64,000 nt of DNA from Actinomyces glycerinitolerans (GCF_900098745.1 NZ_FQTT01000012.1:62001-126000), one strand, 5' to 3'. Counted from the stretch's first letter, positions 9,180 to 18,627 are shown. The notes: generated by a model from the letters alone, not told the origin. Made by a program: numbers and translations.

Positions 9180-10598
9180 GTGAACGACGAGACGACGCCG
9201 ACCGCCGCAGCGCCCGCCGACCCGCCCATCGACGGGCCGAGAAACGCGGACGCCGGGGAATCACCGACCGGGCGCGCCGATGGCGCCTCGGGCCCACACG
9301 CCTCGAGCCCGCACACCTCGAGCCCGCACACCTCGGGCCCGCACACCTCGGGCCCGCACGCCTCGATCCCGCACGTATCCTCGGCGGCGCACAACCACTT
9401 CGGCCCCCTCAACCTGGGGGCGGCCGAGGCCCGGCGGGTGCGCCTGATGCTGGCCGCCATCGTCGTGCCCCTGGTGGTGGCCACGCTTATCGGCCTGATC
9501 GTGCTGTGGCCGAGTGGGAACTCCCTGGTCGGCTCCCAGCCCTTCACCGCCGACGGCGCCACCCTCGAATCGGCCACCATCACCTCCCTGAACACCGCCG
9601 CCTGCGCCGACACCACCGGCGCGCTGGAGGGAGTGACCAACGACTCGCTGCTCGCCGACGCGGTGTGCGCGCGCATCACCTCCGGCGACGGCGCGGGTCT
9701 GGTCATGCCGGTGCACATCCCCGCCGAGTCCCTGGCCGCGGCCGACGTCGGCGACCGCCTGCAGGTGATGTACGCCCCCGCCGCGCTGGCCTCCGGCACC
9801 CCGTACGTGTTCGTCGACTACGCCCGCCAGGTGCCGGTGACCGCGCTGGCGGTGGTGTACCTGGTGCTCGTCGTCGCCGTCGCCGGCCGCAAGGGTGCCC
9901 TCAGCGTGCTGGGGCTGCTACTGGCTACGGGCGTCCTGCTCGGCTTCATGATCCCGGCGCTGCTGGACCTGGCCTCACCCATGTGGGTGACGCTGGTGGG
10001 CGCCTCGGCGATGATGCTGCTGGCCGTCTACGTCGCCCACGGCATCTCCGTGCGCACCACCACCGCCCTGCTGGGCACCTTCGCCGGCGTGGTCATCACC
10101 GTCCTGCTGTCCCTGTGGGGCGTGGACGCCGCCAACCTGACCGGCGCCACCGACGAGACCGCCCTGACCCTGACCTCAATGGTGGGCGGCATCAACCTGC
10201 AAGCATTGCTGACCTGCGGCATGGTGGTGGCGGCCCTGGGCGTGCTCAACGACGTCACCATCACCCAGGCCTCCGCCGTGTGGGAGCTGCACGCCGCCAA
10301 CCCCGCGCTGGGCCGTGCCCGCTTGTTTACCGGCGGCATGCGGATCGGCCGTGACCACATCGCCTCCACCGTCTACACCCTCGCCTTCGCCTACGCCGGC
10401 ACGGCCCTGCCGCTCATCCTGGCGGCCTCGCTGATCGACCGGCCCCTGGCCGCCACGCTGCTTTCGGGCGAGATCGCCGAGGAGGTCGTGCGCACCCTGG
10501 TGTCCTCCATCGGCCTGGTGCTGGCCATCCCGGCGACGACGGCGATCGCCGCCGCCCTGTGCCGCACCGGCGAGCCGGCCGTGACCGCCGAGGCCTGA
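9180..10598 (+). CDS. YibE/F family membrane protein
   Basis: This is a polytopic membrane protein of the YibE/F family (472 residues), a family of poorly known function. After a hydrophilic N-terminal region come a first membrane helix (LMLAAIVVPLVVATLIGLIV, residues about 85-104) and an extracytoplasmic domain of about 110 residues. A block of about seven further helices follows. The conserved core reads LTSMVGGINLQALLTCGMVVAALGVLNDVTITQASAVWEL. The GTG start at 9180 is the first that avoids array B and the upstream non-coding frame; no strong ribosome-binding site is visible. A 15-bp tandem repeat encodes part of the N-terminal linker. Confidence 0.8.
   Translation: MNDETTPTAAAPADPPIDGPRNADAGESPTGRADGASGPHASSPHTSSPHTSGPHTSGPHASIPHVSSAAHNHFGPLNLGAAEARRVRLMLAAIVVPLVVATLIGLIVLWPSGNSLVGSQPFTADGATLESATITSLNTAACADTTGALEGVTNDSLLADAVCARITSGDGAGLVMPVHIPAESLAAADVGDRLQVMYAPAALASGTPYVFVDYARQVPVTALAVVYLVLVVAVAGRKGALSVLGLLLATGVLLGFMIPALLDLASPMWVTLVGASAMMLLAVYVAHGISVRTTTALLGTFAGVVITVLLSLWGVDAANLTGATDETALTLTSMVGGINLQALLTCGMVVAALGVLNDVTITQASAVWELHAANPALGRARLFTGGMRIGRDHIASTVYTLAFAYAGTALPLILAASLIDRPLAATLLSGEIAEEVVRTLVSSIGLVLAIPATTAIAAALCRTGEPAVTAEA
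9286..9375 (+). repeat. 15-bp tandem repeat inside the YibE/F gene (6 units)
   Basis: Six in-frame 15-bp units of the form CCTCGNNCCCNCACN encode a pentapeptide ladder ASGPH, ASSPH, TSSPH, TSGPH, TSGPH, ASIPH in the cytoplasmic N-terminal linker. The unit length is a multiple of three, so copy-number change would lengthen or shorten the linker without frameshift. Regularly spaced His residues could bind metal, but that is speculation. Confidence 0.85.
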
Positions 10599-10692
10599 TC
10601 GGCACGACGCGGGCACCGGCCTTGAGCCGCATGCAGGAAGGAGACCGGCTGTGCCGCCTCGGCTCGGCAATGGACCGGGGCGCCGCCTCGGC

Positions 10693-12018
10693 TCAACCGC
10701 CGGAGACGTCCAGTTCGGCCTCGGCCAGCAGCGCCCGATCCGCGGGTCCGAGGTAGGGGGAGTCCAGCCAGCCGTCGGGCAGGTGGGGGCGGCGCGGGCT
10801 GCCGGCCCGCCCCCGCGGACCCTCGGCCGCCGCCCCCGGGAAGGGCACCTGCGCGGGCAGGCGCTCCCGCATCCGCGCCAGGGCCGCATCGAGCTCGGTG
10901 AGCGAGGACACGCGCATCAGCTCGGCGCGCGCCGCCCCGCCCACCGGGTAGCCCTTGAGGTACCAGCCGATGTGCTTGCGCAGATCGCGCACACCCCGGT
11001 CCTCGCCCAGCTCGGCCGCCAGCAGCCGCCCGTGCTCCTTGATCACGGCGATCACCGCGTCCAGGTCGGGTCGGGTGCGTTCCGCGCGACCATGCATGGC
11101 CGCCACGATGTCGGCAAACAACCACGGCCGCCCCTGGCAGCCGCGCCCCACGACGACGCCGTCGCAGCCGGTCGTCTCAAGCATGGCCACGGCGTCGTCC
11201 CCGCTCCAGATGTCGCCGTTGCCGAGCACCGGCAGGCTGGTGGCCTCCTTCAACCGGGCGATCTGCTCCCAGCGGGCCTTGCCCGCATAGTGCTGCCGGG
11301 CGGTGCGCGCGTGCAGCGTCAGGGCGGCGATCCCGGCGTCCGCGGCCAGACGCGCCGCGTCCAGGAAGGTCTCGTGGTCGTCGTCAATCCCCAGCCGCAT
11401 CTTCACCGTCACCGGCACCGCGCGCTGCCGGCCGGTGACGGCAACCGCACTCTCACTGGCCTGCACCGCCGCGCACATGATCGCCTCCAGCAGGTCCCGC
11501 TTCCACGGCAGGGCGGCACCCCCGCCCTTGCGAGTCACCTTCGGCACGGGACAGCCGAAGTTCAGATCGATGTGGTCGGCCAGGTCCTCGGTCACCAGGA
11601 TCCGCACCGCGGCCGCAACCGTGGCCGGATCCACCCCGTACAACTGAATCGAACGCACCCGCTCGGCGGGGTCCGTACGCACCATCGCCAGGGTCTTGGC
11701 GTTGCGCTCCACCAGTGCGCGGGTGGTCACCATCTCGGTGACATACAGGCCCGCCGGTGCGGCCAGGCCGCCGGCGACGGTGGTAACCGGGCCCTCCTGT
11801 TGCGGACGCAGCGCCTCGGGCAGCGCCCGCTCCCCGTAGAGGCGGCACAGGCGCCTGAACGACGCGTTCGTCACTCCCGCCATGGGGGCTAGCACCACCG
11901 GCGTGGCGATCTCCAGCGGGCCGATATGCAGCGGCGCGGCCACGGCCGGCCCGGGCCGGGTGGCGGCGGGGGAGGAGCCAGGAGTGGGCGGACGGGTGGA
12001 GTCGGGTGAGGCGGTCAC
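10693..12018 (-). CDS. dusB: tRNA-dihydrouridine synthase
   Basis: This FMN enzyme reduces specific uridines in tRNA to dihydrouridine. The core starts PVVLAPMAGVTNASFRRLC. It contains the catalytic-cysteine segment LNFGCPVPKVTRKGGGAAL, substrate-site residues in LTLHARTARQHY, and the phosphate-binding VLGNGDIWS. The product has about 441 residues, with a C-terminal extension of low complexity. Two GTG starts (12018 and 12024) are possible and neither has a clear ribosome-binding site, so the start is uncertain. The gene is divergent from the FabI-like gene, with only about 55 bp between them. DusB is the usual actinobacterial name. Confidence 0.9.
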   Translation of the reverse strand: MTASPDSTRPPTPGSSPAATRPGPAVAAPLHIGPLEIATPVVLAPMAGVTNASFRRLCRLYGERALPEALRPQQEGPVTTVAGGLAAPAGLYVTEMVTTRALVERNAKTLAMVRTDPAERVRSIQLYGVDPATVAAAVRILVTEDLADHIDLNFGCPVPKVTRKGGGAALPWKRDLLEAIMCAAVQASESAVAVTGRQRAVPVTVKMRLGIDDDHETFLDAARLAADAGIAALTLHARTARQHYAGKARWEQIARLKEATSLPVLGNGDIWSGDDAVAMLETTGCDGVVVGRGCQGRPWLFADIVAAMHGRAERTRPDLDAVIAVIKEHGRLLAAELGEDRGVRDLRKHIGWYLKGYPVGGAARAELMRVSSLTELDAALARMRERLPAQVPFPGAAAEGPRGRAGSPRRPHLPDGWLDSPYLGPADRALLAEAELDVSGG

Positions 12019-12073
12019 CGGCACATGCTGGCATATCCACGCCGTCGTCGCCGCCACGTGCAAGGCTGACGCC

Positions 12074-12913
12074 ATGAGCGAGCAACCGGCCCCGCCCGTG
12101 GGCCTGCTGGACGGGCGCACCATCCTCGTCACCGGCGTGCTGCGACCCGCCTCCATCGCCACCGCCATCGCCACCGCCGCCCGCGAACAGGGCGCACGCG
12201 TGGTGCTCACCGGCCACCCCCGCACGCTGTCGCTCACCCGGGCGGTCGCCCGCCGGCACGGCCTCGACCTCGTGCTGCCGCTGGATGTCACCGACCCCGC
12301 CGACCTGGCCGAACTGGCGCCGCGGCTGCGGGCCGCCGGAGTGGGGCGGCTGGACGGCGTCGTACACGCCATCGCCCACGCCGACGCCGAGCTGCTCGGA
12401 ACCCTGCTACCCGGCCCCGACGGCGACCCCGACGCCGCCCCCGCCACGGCCGGAGCCGGGCGCCAGCAGAGGCTGGCGGAGGCCTTCACCACCACGGCCG
12501 CCTCCCTGCCGGCCCTGGTTGACGCGGTACGCCCCCTACTCGCCCCACGCGCGGCGGTGGTGGCTCTCACCTTCGACACCTCCCACGTGCACTCCGGCTA
12601 CGGCTGGATGGGGCCGCTCAAGGCCGCGCTGGAGGCGTGCGTGCGCAGCCTCGCCGTCGAACTCGGCCCGGCGGGCGTGCGCGTCAATGCGATCGGCGCA
12701 GGTCCCCTGTCCACTCCCGCTGCCGGTGCCATCCCCGGCCTGGACGCGTTGGCCCGGCATTGGGAGACCACGGCACCGCTGGGCTGGGACCACCGCGATG
12801 CGCGCCCCGTCGCCCGCACTGCCGTCGCGCTGCTGTCCGACTGGCTGCCGGCCACCACCGGCCAGGTCATCCGGGCCGACGGCGGCGCCACCCTGCCGCT
12901 GACGGTAGGGTAG
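12074..12913 (+). CDS. FabI/InhA-like enoyl-ACP reductase (SDR family)
   Basis: The 279-residue product is a short-chain dehydrogenase resembling enoyl-ACP reductases of the FabI/InhA group, which perform the last reduction in fatty-acid elongation. The nucleotide-binding segment reads TGVLRPASIATAIATAAREQGA (in FabI the usual GxGxxG is replaced in this way). The catalytic Tyr/Lys pair is in YGWMGPLKAALEA, and the C-terminus has GQVIRADGGATL. No fabG or acp gene is adjacent, unlike many fabG-inhA pairs, so the physiological substrate is inferred. The ATG at 12074 has only a weak ribosome-binding site. sixA follows after 4 bp. Confidence 0.78.
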   Translation: MSEQPAPPVGLLDGRTILVTGVLRPASIATAIATAAREQGARVVLTGHPRTLSLTRAVARRHGLDLVLPLDVTDPADLAELAPRLRAAGVGRLDGVVHAIAHADAELLGTLLPGPDGDPDAAPATAGAGRQQRLAEAFTTTAASLPALVDAVRPLLAPRAAVVALTFDTSHVHSGYGWMGPLKAALEACVRSLAVELGPAGVRVNAIGAGPLSTPAAGAIPGLDALARHWETTAPLGWDHRDARPVARTAVALLSDWLPATTGQVIRADGGATLPLTVG

Positions 12914-12917
12914 CCGC

Positions 12918-13430
12918 GTGACGACTGACTCCTCCGGCAAGATCCTCGTGCTGGTTCGGCATTCGAAGGCGTCCCACAACGCCCCCACCGACCTGGAGCG
13001 CCCGCTCACTTCACGGGGGCGGCTGCTCGCCGACGAACTCGCCCACGCCCTGGAACGGCGGGTGCCGAGCCTCGACCTGCTGCTGGTATCCCCGGCCGCC
13101 CGCGCCCGCCAGACCGCCGGTCCCATGCGCGAGCGCATGAGCCCCGCACTCACCCGCGTGGAGCCCGAGATCTACCACGAGGGCCCCGGCGGCATCCTGC
13201 GACTGCTGCAGCCGCTGCCGGAGACGACCCGGCACGTGCTCGTCGTCGGCCACGAGCCGACCGTGTCGGTGCTGGCGCACATGCTGCACGACACCGTCGA
13301 CGACCTGGCCAACCAGGTCTCCTTCGGCATCCCCACCGCCACGGCGCTCCTGCTGCAGGTGCCGGTCAACTGGGCGGGGCTCGGCCCGCAGACCGCACAC
13401 CTGAACGAAATCGTCACCGCCCCGCGCTGA
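12918..13430 (+). CDS. sixA: SixA-like histidine phosphatase
   Basis: This is a small histidine-phosphatase (RHG family) protein of 170 residues. The catalytic segment reads VLVRHSKASHNAPTDLERPLTSRGR, with the phospho-acceptor His in RHS. The second catalytic His is in VVGHEPTVS. SixA removes phosphate from phosphohistidine on signalling or PTS proteins in Escherichia coli; the substrate here is unknown. The GTG start lies 4 bp after the FabI-like stop, implying one transcript. Confidence 0.85.
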   Translation: MTTDSSGKILVLVRHSKASHNAPTDLERPLTSRGRLLADELAHALERRVPSLDLLLVSPAARARQTAGPMRERMSPALTRVEPEIYHEGPGGILRLLQPLPETTRHVLVVGHEPTVSVLAHMLHDTVDDLANQVSFGIPTATALLLQVPVNWAGLGPQTAHLNEIVTAPR

Positions 13431-13456
13431 GCCCGCCACTGCGCGGACCGGGGAGC

Positions 13457-13485
13457 GCGGCCGCCCGACCGAACTCGGCGGCCGC
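13457..13485. terminator. terminator-like hairpin between sixA and serB
   Basis: GCGGCCGCC (13457-13465) pairs perfectly with GGCGGCCGC (13477-13485) across an 11-base loop. It lies between the convergent 3' ends of sixA and serB. There is no U-tract, as is usual in very GC-rich genomes, so termination is inferred from position. Confidence 0.5.
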
Positions 13486-13500
13486 GGCATCGCGACGGCT

Positions 13501-14211
13501 TCAGAGCAGGTCCAGCACCGCGGTCAGGTCACGCACGTGCACGGCCGCGGGCGCGGACTCGGCAACCACCGGCTTGGCGCAGAACGCCACCCCCAGCCCC
13601 GCCTCGGCGATCATGCCCAGGTCGTTGGCGCCGTCGCCCATCGCCACGGTGCGCGTCATGGGCACGCCGTCGGCCTGCGCCCAGGCGTGCAGGCAGCGAA
13701 TCTTCTCCTGGCGGTCCACGATGCGCCCCAGCACCCGGCCGGTGAGCACCCCGTCCGCCACCTCCAGCCGGTTGGCGGCCACATGGTCGATCCCGAGGCT
13801 GCTCGCCAGCGGGCACACCACCTCCTCGAAGCCGCCGGAGACGACCCCGACCCGGCAGCCGCGCGCATGCAGCGCCGCGATGAGTTCGCGCGCGCCCGGG
13901 GTCAGCCGCACCTCGCCGAGCACCTCGGCGAACACCGTCTCCGGAACCCCGGCCAGCGTCGCCACGCGCTCACGCAGGGAGGCGGCGAAGTCCAGCTCGC
14001 CGCGCATGGCCCGAGCGGTCACCTCGGCGACGCGCTCGCGGGTGCCCGCCCGCTCGGCGATCAGCTCGATCACCTCCTGCTCGATCAGGGTGGAGTCCAC
14101 ATCCATGACCAGCAGGCCGGGCCCCAGGGCGGCCAGCTCCCCGCTCGCATGGGCCCCGGACACGCGCGGCAGACCGGTCGACTGGGAGGACGGGGGCGTA
14201 GAGGCGTGCAT
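13501..14211 (-). CDS. serB: phosphoserine phosphatase
   Basis: This HAD-family enzyme makes serine from O-phosphoserine. HAD motif I is MDVDSTLIEQEVIE, motif II is VGVVSGGF, and motif III/IV is VAMGDGANDLGMI. From ATG 14211 the product has 236 residues. A longer reading from 14292 adds 27 residues outside the usual family start and overlaps the glgC terminator region, so it was not used. The protein lacks the ACT domain found in mycobacterial SerB2, so it is a compact form. The gene is single and ends facing sixA. Confidence 0.9.
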   Translation of the reverse strand: MHASTPPSSQSTGLPRVSGAHASGELAALGPGLLVMDVDSTLIEQEVIELIAERAGTRERVAEVTARAMRGELDFAASLRERVATLAGVPETVFAEVLGEVRLTPGARELIAALHARGCRVGVVSGGFEEVVCPLASSLGIDHVAANRLEVADGVLTGRVLGRIVDRQEKIRCLHAWAQADGVPMTRTVAMGDGANDLGMIAEAGLGVAFCAKPVVAESAPAAVHVRDLTAVLDLL

Positions 14212-14250
14212 GGCCAGGATGGTAGCCAACGCCGCCCCGCCGCATACGAC

Positions 14251-14283
14251 GCCGCCCCGGGACCGTGAGGATCCCGGGGCGGC
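14251..14283 (-). terminator. glgC terminator hairpin
   Basis: A 12-bp perfect stem, GCCGCCCCGGGA (14251-14262) with its reverse complement (14272-14283), encloses a 9-base loop. It lies 34 bp past the glgC stop on the minus strand and just upstream of serB. Confidence 0.65.
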
Positions 14284-14316
14284 GGTCCGCATCAGGCCGC
14301 TGGGCGGCCAGGCCGA

Positions 14317-15561
14317 TCAGCGCACGACGCGCTGGCCCTTGGCGACGACGGTGATACCGGACTCGGTGACCGTGAAGCCGCGCTCGCGGTCGTGCTCGGG
14401 GTCGATGCCGACCATGGCGCCCTCCTCGACGACGACGTTCTTGTCCAGGATGGCGCGGTTGACGACCGTGTTGCGCCCGACGTTCACCCCATCCATCAGC
14501 ACGGACTCGCGCACCGAGGACCAGGAGTTCACCCGCACCTCCGGCGAGAGCACGGAGGAGATGACCTCACCACCGGAGACGATCACGCCGGGGGAGACGA
14601 TCGAGTCGACGGCGTGGCCCAGACGCTCGTGGTGCCCGTAGACGAACTTGGCCGGCGGCATGGCGTTGGTGTAGCCGGCATACAGCGGCCAGCGGTTGTT
14701 GTACAGGTTGAACACGGGGGTGACGCTGATCAGGTCCTGGTGGGCCTCGTAGAAGGCGTCGACGGTACCGACGTCGCGCCAGTAGTCGCGGTCGCGCTCG
14801 GTGGCCCCGGGGACCTCGTTGTCCTTGAAGTCGTAGACGCCGGCGGCGCCCTGGTTGACGAACCAGGGGACGATGTTGCCCCCCATGTCGTGCTTGGAGG
14901 AGTCGTCGGCCGCGTCGATCGTGACCGCCTCGGTCAGGGCGTCGGCGTTCATGATGTAGTTGCCCATGGAGGCCAGCACCTCATCGGGGGAGTCCGGCAG
15001 TCCCGGCGTCTCCTTGGGCTTCTCAACAAAGGCCTTGATCTTGCCGGGGGACTCCGGGGCGGACTCGATGATGCCGAACTGGTCGGCCAGTGAACGCGGC
15101 TGGCGGATGCCGGCGACGGTGCACGGCAGGCCGGAGGCGATGTGGTGGTCCAGCATCTGGGAGAAGTCCATGCGGTAGATGTTGTCCGCGCCGGTAATGA
15201 CCACGTAGTCCGGCCGCTCGTCCTCAACCAGGTTCAGCGACTGGTAGATGGCGTCCGCCGAGCCGAGGAACCAGTGCTTGCCCACGCGCTGCTGTGCGGG
15301 CACCGGGGCGATGTAGTTGCCCAGCATGTCCGACATGCGCCAGGTCTTGGAGATGTGCCGGTCCAGTGAGTGCGACTTGTACTGGGTGAGTACAACCACC
15401 TTCAGGAATCCGGAGTTGATCATGTTGGACAGTGAGAAGTCGATCAGCCGGTAGATCCCGCCGAAGGGCACGGCGGGCTTGGCCCGATCGACCGTCAGCG
15501 GCATCAGGCGCTTGCCTTCACCGCCGGCGAGGATGATTGCGAGGACGCGAGGAGAAGCCAT
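14317..15561 (-). CDS. glgC: glucose-1-phosphate adenylyltransferase
   Basis: GlgC makes ADP-glucose from ATP and glucose-1-phosphate, the control step of bacterial glycogen synthesis. The 414-residue length is typical. The nucleotidyltransferase signature [23 protein letters not shown] is at residues 13-35. Further matches are [12 protein letters not shown], the sugar-phosphate loop near GMPCTVAG (here GLPCTVAG), and a C-terminal left-handed beta-helix ([13 protein letters not shown], then [16 protein letters not shown]). It is divergent from the glycogen synthase gene across about 170 bp, the usual actinobacterial arrangement, so the two are likely coregulated. Confidence 0.95.
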   Translation of the reverse strand: MASPRVLAIILAGGEGKRLMPLTVDRAKPAVPFGGIYRLIDFSLSNMINSGFLKVVVLTQYKSHSLDRHISKTWRMSDMLGNYIAPVPAQQRVGKHWFLGSADAIYQSLNLVEDERPDYVVITGADNIYRMDFSQMLDHHIASGLPCTVAGIRQPRSLADQFGIIESAPESPGKIKAFVEKPKETPGLPDSPDEVLASMGNYIMNADALTEAVTIDAADDSSKHDMGGNIVPWFVNQGAAGVYDFKDNEVPGATERDRDYWRDVGTVDAFYEAHQDLISVTPVFNLYNNRWPLYAGYTNAMPPAKFVYGHHERLGHAVDSIVSPGVIVSGGEVISSVLSPEVRVNSWSSVRESVLMDGVNVGRNTVVNRAILDKNVVVEEGAMVGIDPEHDRERGFTVTESGITVVAKGQRVVR

Positions 15562-15732
15562 GGGGCCACCTTACGGTGATTTTCGTCATCTTGGGAGGGG
15601 ATTCGAGCGACTGAATCGGACGATCTCCCCGTGGCGGAAAAGCCGCGCGGCGAACCCCGGTCGGCGATACTGTGTGACGTGCGACAATGCCCGCCGGATG
15701 TGCACGGGTGCACGACCAAGAAGGAGAGCGCT

Positions 15733-16995
15733 GTGACCGAAGACACCAACACCAGTGACGGACTGAGAGTCGACCTGCTGACCAAGGAGTATCCGCCCTT
15801 CATCTACGGCGGTGCCGGCGTGCACGTCAACGAGCTCGCCAAGGTGCTGCGGCCGCTCGCGGACGTGCGCGTGCACGCCTTCGGCGGCCCCCGCGAGCCC
15901 GGCACCGAGGGCGCCGACGCGGGCGTGACCGGCTACCCGGAGGTGGCCGAACTCGAGGGCGCCAACGCCGCCCTGCGCACCTTCGGCGTGGACCTGGAAA
16001 TGGTCCCCGGAGTGGAGGGCGCCGACATCGTCCACTCCCACACCTGGTACGCCAACCTCGCCGGCCACCTGGCCGGCCTGCTCTACGGCATCCCGCACGT
16101 GCTGTCCGCGCACTCCCTGGAGCCCATGCGCCCCTGGAAGGCCGAGCAGCTCGGCGGCGGCTACGCCCTGTCCTCCTGGGCGGAGCGTCAAGCCTACGAG
16201 GGCGCCTCCGCGATCATCGCCGTGTCCAACGGCATGCGCGCCGACATCCTGAAGTCCTACCCGAACGTCGACCCCGAACGCGTCAAGGTGGTCCACAACG
16301 GCATCGACCTGGCCGGCTGGGCCCGCCCAGACGACGCCGAGTTTGAAGCGCTGGCGGCGGACGTCCGCGCCCGCTACGGCATCGACACCTCCCGCCCCAC
16401 CGTCGTCTTCGTCGGCCGCATCACCCGGCAGAAGGGGCTGCCGCACCTGCTGCGCGCGGTGGAGAAGCTGCCCGAGCAGGTTCAGGTGATCCTGTGCGCC
16501 GGCGCTCCCGACACGCCCGAGATCAAGGCCGAGGTGGACACCGCCGTCGCCGCCCTGCAGGGGCAGCGCACCGGCGTGATCATGATCGAGGAGATGCTCC
16601 CGCACCGCGAACTGCAGGCCGTGCTGGCCGCCTCCGACGTGTTCGTCTGCCCCTCGGTGTACGAGCCCCTGGGCATCGTGAACCTCGAGGCCATGGCCAT
16701 GGGGCTGCCCGTGGTCGGCTCGGCCACCGGCGGCATCCCGGACGTGATCGTCGACGGCGAGACCGGCTACCTGGTTCCGATCGAGCAGCTGCAGGACGGC
16801 ACCGGTACCCCCATCCACCCCGAGCAGTTCGCCACCGACCTGGCCGACCGGCTGACCGAGCTGGTCATGGACGCCGACAAGGCGCAGCAGATGGGTGCGG
16901 CCGCCCGCAAGCGGGTGGAGGAGCACTTCTCCTGGACCGCGATCGCCGACCGCACCATGGAGGTCTACCGCTGGGCACTGGCAAACCCGCGCTGA
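15733..16995 (+). CDS. glgA: glycogen synthase, actinobacterial GT4 type
   Basis: This is a GT4-family glucosyltransferase of 420 residues. It starts VDLLTKEYPPFIYGGAGVHVNEL and has the donor-binding region FVCPSVYEPLGIVNLEAMAMGLPVVGSATGG near residues 308-338. It belongs to the Corynebacterium-type glycogen synthase group. Mycobacterial relatives (GlgM) instead make maltose-1-phosphate from ADP-glucose and glucose-1-phosphate, so the exact reaction is open. The GTG start is fixed by AAGGAG at 15721-15726; upstream in-frame codons lack a ribosome-binding site. It pairs with the divergent glgC, which supplies ADP-glucose. Confidence 0.92.
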   Translation: MTEDTNTSDGLRVDLLTKEYPPFIYGGAGVHVNELAKVLRPLADVRVHAFGGPREPGTEGADAGVTGYPEVAELEGANAALRTFGVDLEMVPGVEGADIVHSHTWYANLAGHLAGLLYGIPHVLSAHSLEPMRPWKAEQLGGGYALSSWAERQAYEGASAIIAVSNGMRADILKSYPNVDPERVKVVHNGIDLAGWARPDDAEFEALAADVRARYGIDTSRPTVVFVGRITRQKGLPHLLRAVEKLPEQVQVILCAGAPDTPEIKAEVDTAVAALQGQRTGVIMIEEMLPHRELQAVLAASDVFVCPSVYEPLGIVNLEAMAMGLPVVGSATGGIPDVIVDGETGYLVPIEQLQDGTGTPIHPEQFATDLADRLTELVMDADKAQQMGAAARKRVEEHFSWTAIADRTMEVYRWALANPR

Positions 16996-17019
16996 CGCCA
17001 CAGGCCTGACCGCCGCCGG

Positions 17020-17047
17020 ACGCCGTCGCCCACCCGGGCGGCGGCGT
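17020..17047. terminator. bidirectional terminator hairpin after glgA
   Basis: A 12-bp stem with one G-U pair (17020-17031 with 17036-17047) and a 4-base loop lies between the convergent glgA and the next minus-strand gene. It is followed by TTCCGTCG on the plus strand. Confidence 0.55.
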
Positions 17048-17071
17048 TCCGTCGTCGGTGCCGGGGCCGGT

Positions 17072-17782
17072 TCAGTGCGCCCACCACTCGGTGGCGGCGG
17101 CAACCCCCTGGCGGGCGGTGGCCAGCAGCGGCCGCAGGATGGCGGCGCGCCGCTCGGCCTGCAGCGCCGTCGCCGCCGCGCCGTCGTCCTGCAGGGCCAG
17201 GGTGCAGATCGCCCGCAGCCGCAGAGAACGCTCCAGCAGGGTGCGGCGGCGGGCGTCCAGGCCGGGCGGCAGCAACCGCGGGTCGAGCACGGCGGTGACG
17301 ACGTCGTTGAGCGTGTCGGCCAGTTCGGGGCGCTCGCGGGCCAGGTCCAACTCGATCAGTGCGTCGATCGCCGCCTCGGTGGCCCGGTGCACGTCGCGCC
17401 GCGCCTGGGAGGCGTCCAGCGGCGGCAGCGGCGCCGTCATCTCCTCCACCTGCCAGGCCACCGATGCGCCCGCGACCCACGGCACCAGCAGCACGTGCCT
17501 ACCAGTGACCGCCTCGAGGACCACGCCCTCGCCGACCTCGACGGCGGCGGCCAGACCCGGCAGTGGGTCCGCGGGGGAGGGCAGCACCGCGCTCGCCCGC
17601 GCGAGCGGGCCGAAGTCGGCCACCCACTGCTCCAGGGGCAGGCGTCCCAGTCCCCACGGGGAGGCGTCGTCGAGGGCCTCATGCACGCCGTCTGGGCCTT
17701 GCACCACCGCCCGCCCCTGGGAGGAGGGCAGCGGCGCCCACAGGGCCAGCAGGACGGAGACGGGCAGTGCAAGCGGATCCAC
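17072..17782 (-). CDS. hypothetical protein
   Basis: I do not recognise this gene. From GTG 17782 it encodes 236 residues; AAGGTG eight bases upstream supports that start, though a TTG at 17803 is also open. The protein is soluble-looking and rich in Ala, Leu and Arg, with no signal peptide, no membrane helix and no cysteine-rich motif. The second half is mostly predicted helix (ATEAAIDALIELDLARERPE, then RTLLERSLRLRAICTLALQ). Codon use matches the neighbours and the frame is open throughout, which supports a real gene. It is divergent from the ABC ATPase gene that follows. Confidence 0.6.
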   Translation of the reverse strand: MDPLALPVSVLLALWAPLPSSQGRAVVQGPDGVHEALDDASPWGLGRLPLEQWVADFGPLARASAVLPSPADPLPGLAAAVEVGEGVVLEAVTGRHVLLVPWVAGASVAWQVEEMTAPLPPLDASQARRDVHRATEAAIDALIELDLARERPELADTLNDVVTAVLDPRLLPPGLDARRRTLLERSLRLRAICTLALQDDGAAATALQAERRAAILRPLLATARQGVAAATEWWAH

Positions 17783-17844
17783 GTCGCCGCACCTTAGCGC
17801 CAAATGGTGGGCGGCCGCAGTGGCGCGCAGGATAGGCTGAGCCC

Positions 17845-18627
17845 ATGACCAGCGTGCTCCGTTTCGACGACGTCTCGCTCCACCGCGGCACCACCCAGAT
17901 CCTCTCCCACGTGAATTGGCACGTGGAGGAGGGGCAGCACTGGGTGTTGGTGGGCCCGAACGGAGCCGGGAAGACCACCATCTCCCGCATCGCCTCGGCC
18001 AGGCTGTTCCCCTCCGCGGGCGCGGTGGACATCCTCGGGGAGCGGCTGGGGCGCGTCGACGTGTCCGAGCTGCGGCCCCGCATCGGCCTGGCCTCCTCGG
18101 CCCTGGCCGGCCGGGTCCTGGGCAGTGAGACGGCGCTGTCGGTGGTGCTGTCCGCCTCCTATGGCTCTATCGGCGTGTGGCGCGAGGAGTACGACGACTT
18201 CGACGTCGAACGCGCCCGCGCGCTGCTGGCCGCCCTCGACGCCGGTCACCTCGCGGAACGGACCTGGGCGAATCTGTCCTCAGGAGAGCGCAAGCGCATT
18301 GAGCTCGCCCGCGCCCTCATGCCGGACCCGGAGCTGCTGATCCTGGACGAGCCCGCCTCCGGCCTGGACCTGGCCGGACGCGAGCAGCTGCTGGCGGCGC
18401 TGACCGAGATCCTGGCCGCCCCGGGCGCCCCGTCGATGCTGCTGGTCACCCACCACCTGGAGGAGATACCCGTAGGCTTCACCCACGGCCTCGCACTGCG
18501 CGGTGGCCGGGCCGTGGCCGCCGGGCCGCTGGACACGGTGCTGACCGGTGAGGTCGTCACCACCACCTTCGGTCTCCCGCTGGAGATCACCAAGGACCGC
18601 GGTCGCTACACCGCCCGCGGCGCCTGA
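17845..18627 (+). CDS. ABC transporter ATP-binding protein (no adjacent permease)
   Basis: This is a stand-alone ABC ATPase of 260 residues. Walker A is GPNGAGKTT near residue 38, the signature is LSSGERKR, and Walker B is LLILDEPASGLDL, with the H-loop His in LVTHHLEEIP. The LVTHHLEEIP segment and the overall architecture resemble ModF/PhnK-like ATPases of unknown target. No permease or binding protein is encoded next to it, so the transported substrate, if any, cannot be deduced. nfeD follows after about 60 bp. Confidence 0.85.
   Translation: MTSVLRFDDVSLHRGTTQILSHVNWHVEEGQHWVLVGPNGAGKTTISRIASARLFPSAGAVDILGERLGRVDVSELRPRIGLASSALAGRVLGSETALSVVLSASYGSIGVWREEYDDFDVERARALLAALDAGHLAERTWANLSSGERKRIELARALMPDPELLILDEPASGLDLAGREQLLAALTEILAAPGAPSMLLVTHHLEEIPVGFTHGLALRGGRAVAAGPLDTVLTGEVVTTTFGLPLEITKDRGRYTARGA

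Noticed and set aside
12018-12579. N-terminal extension of DusB to 12579
   Set aside because: It lies antisense to the FabI-like gene and is low in complexity. The conserved Dus core begins well downstream.
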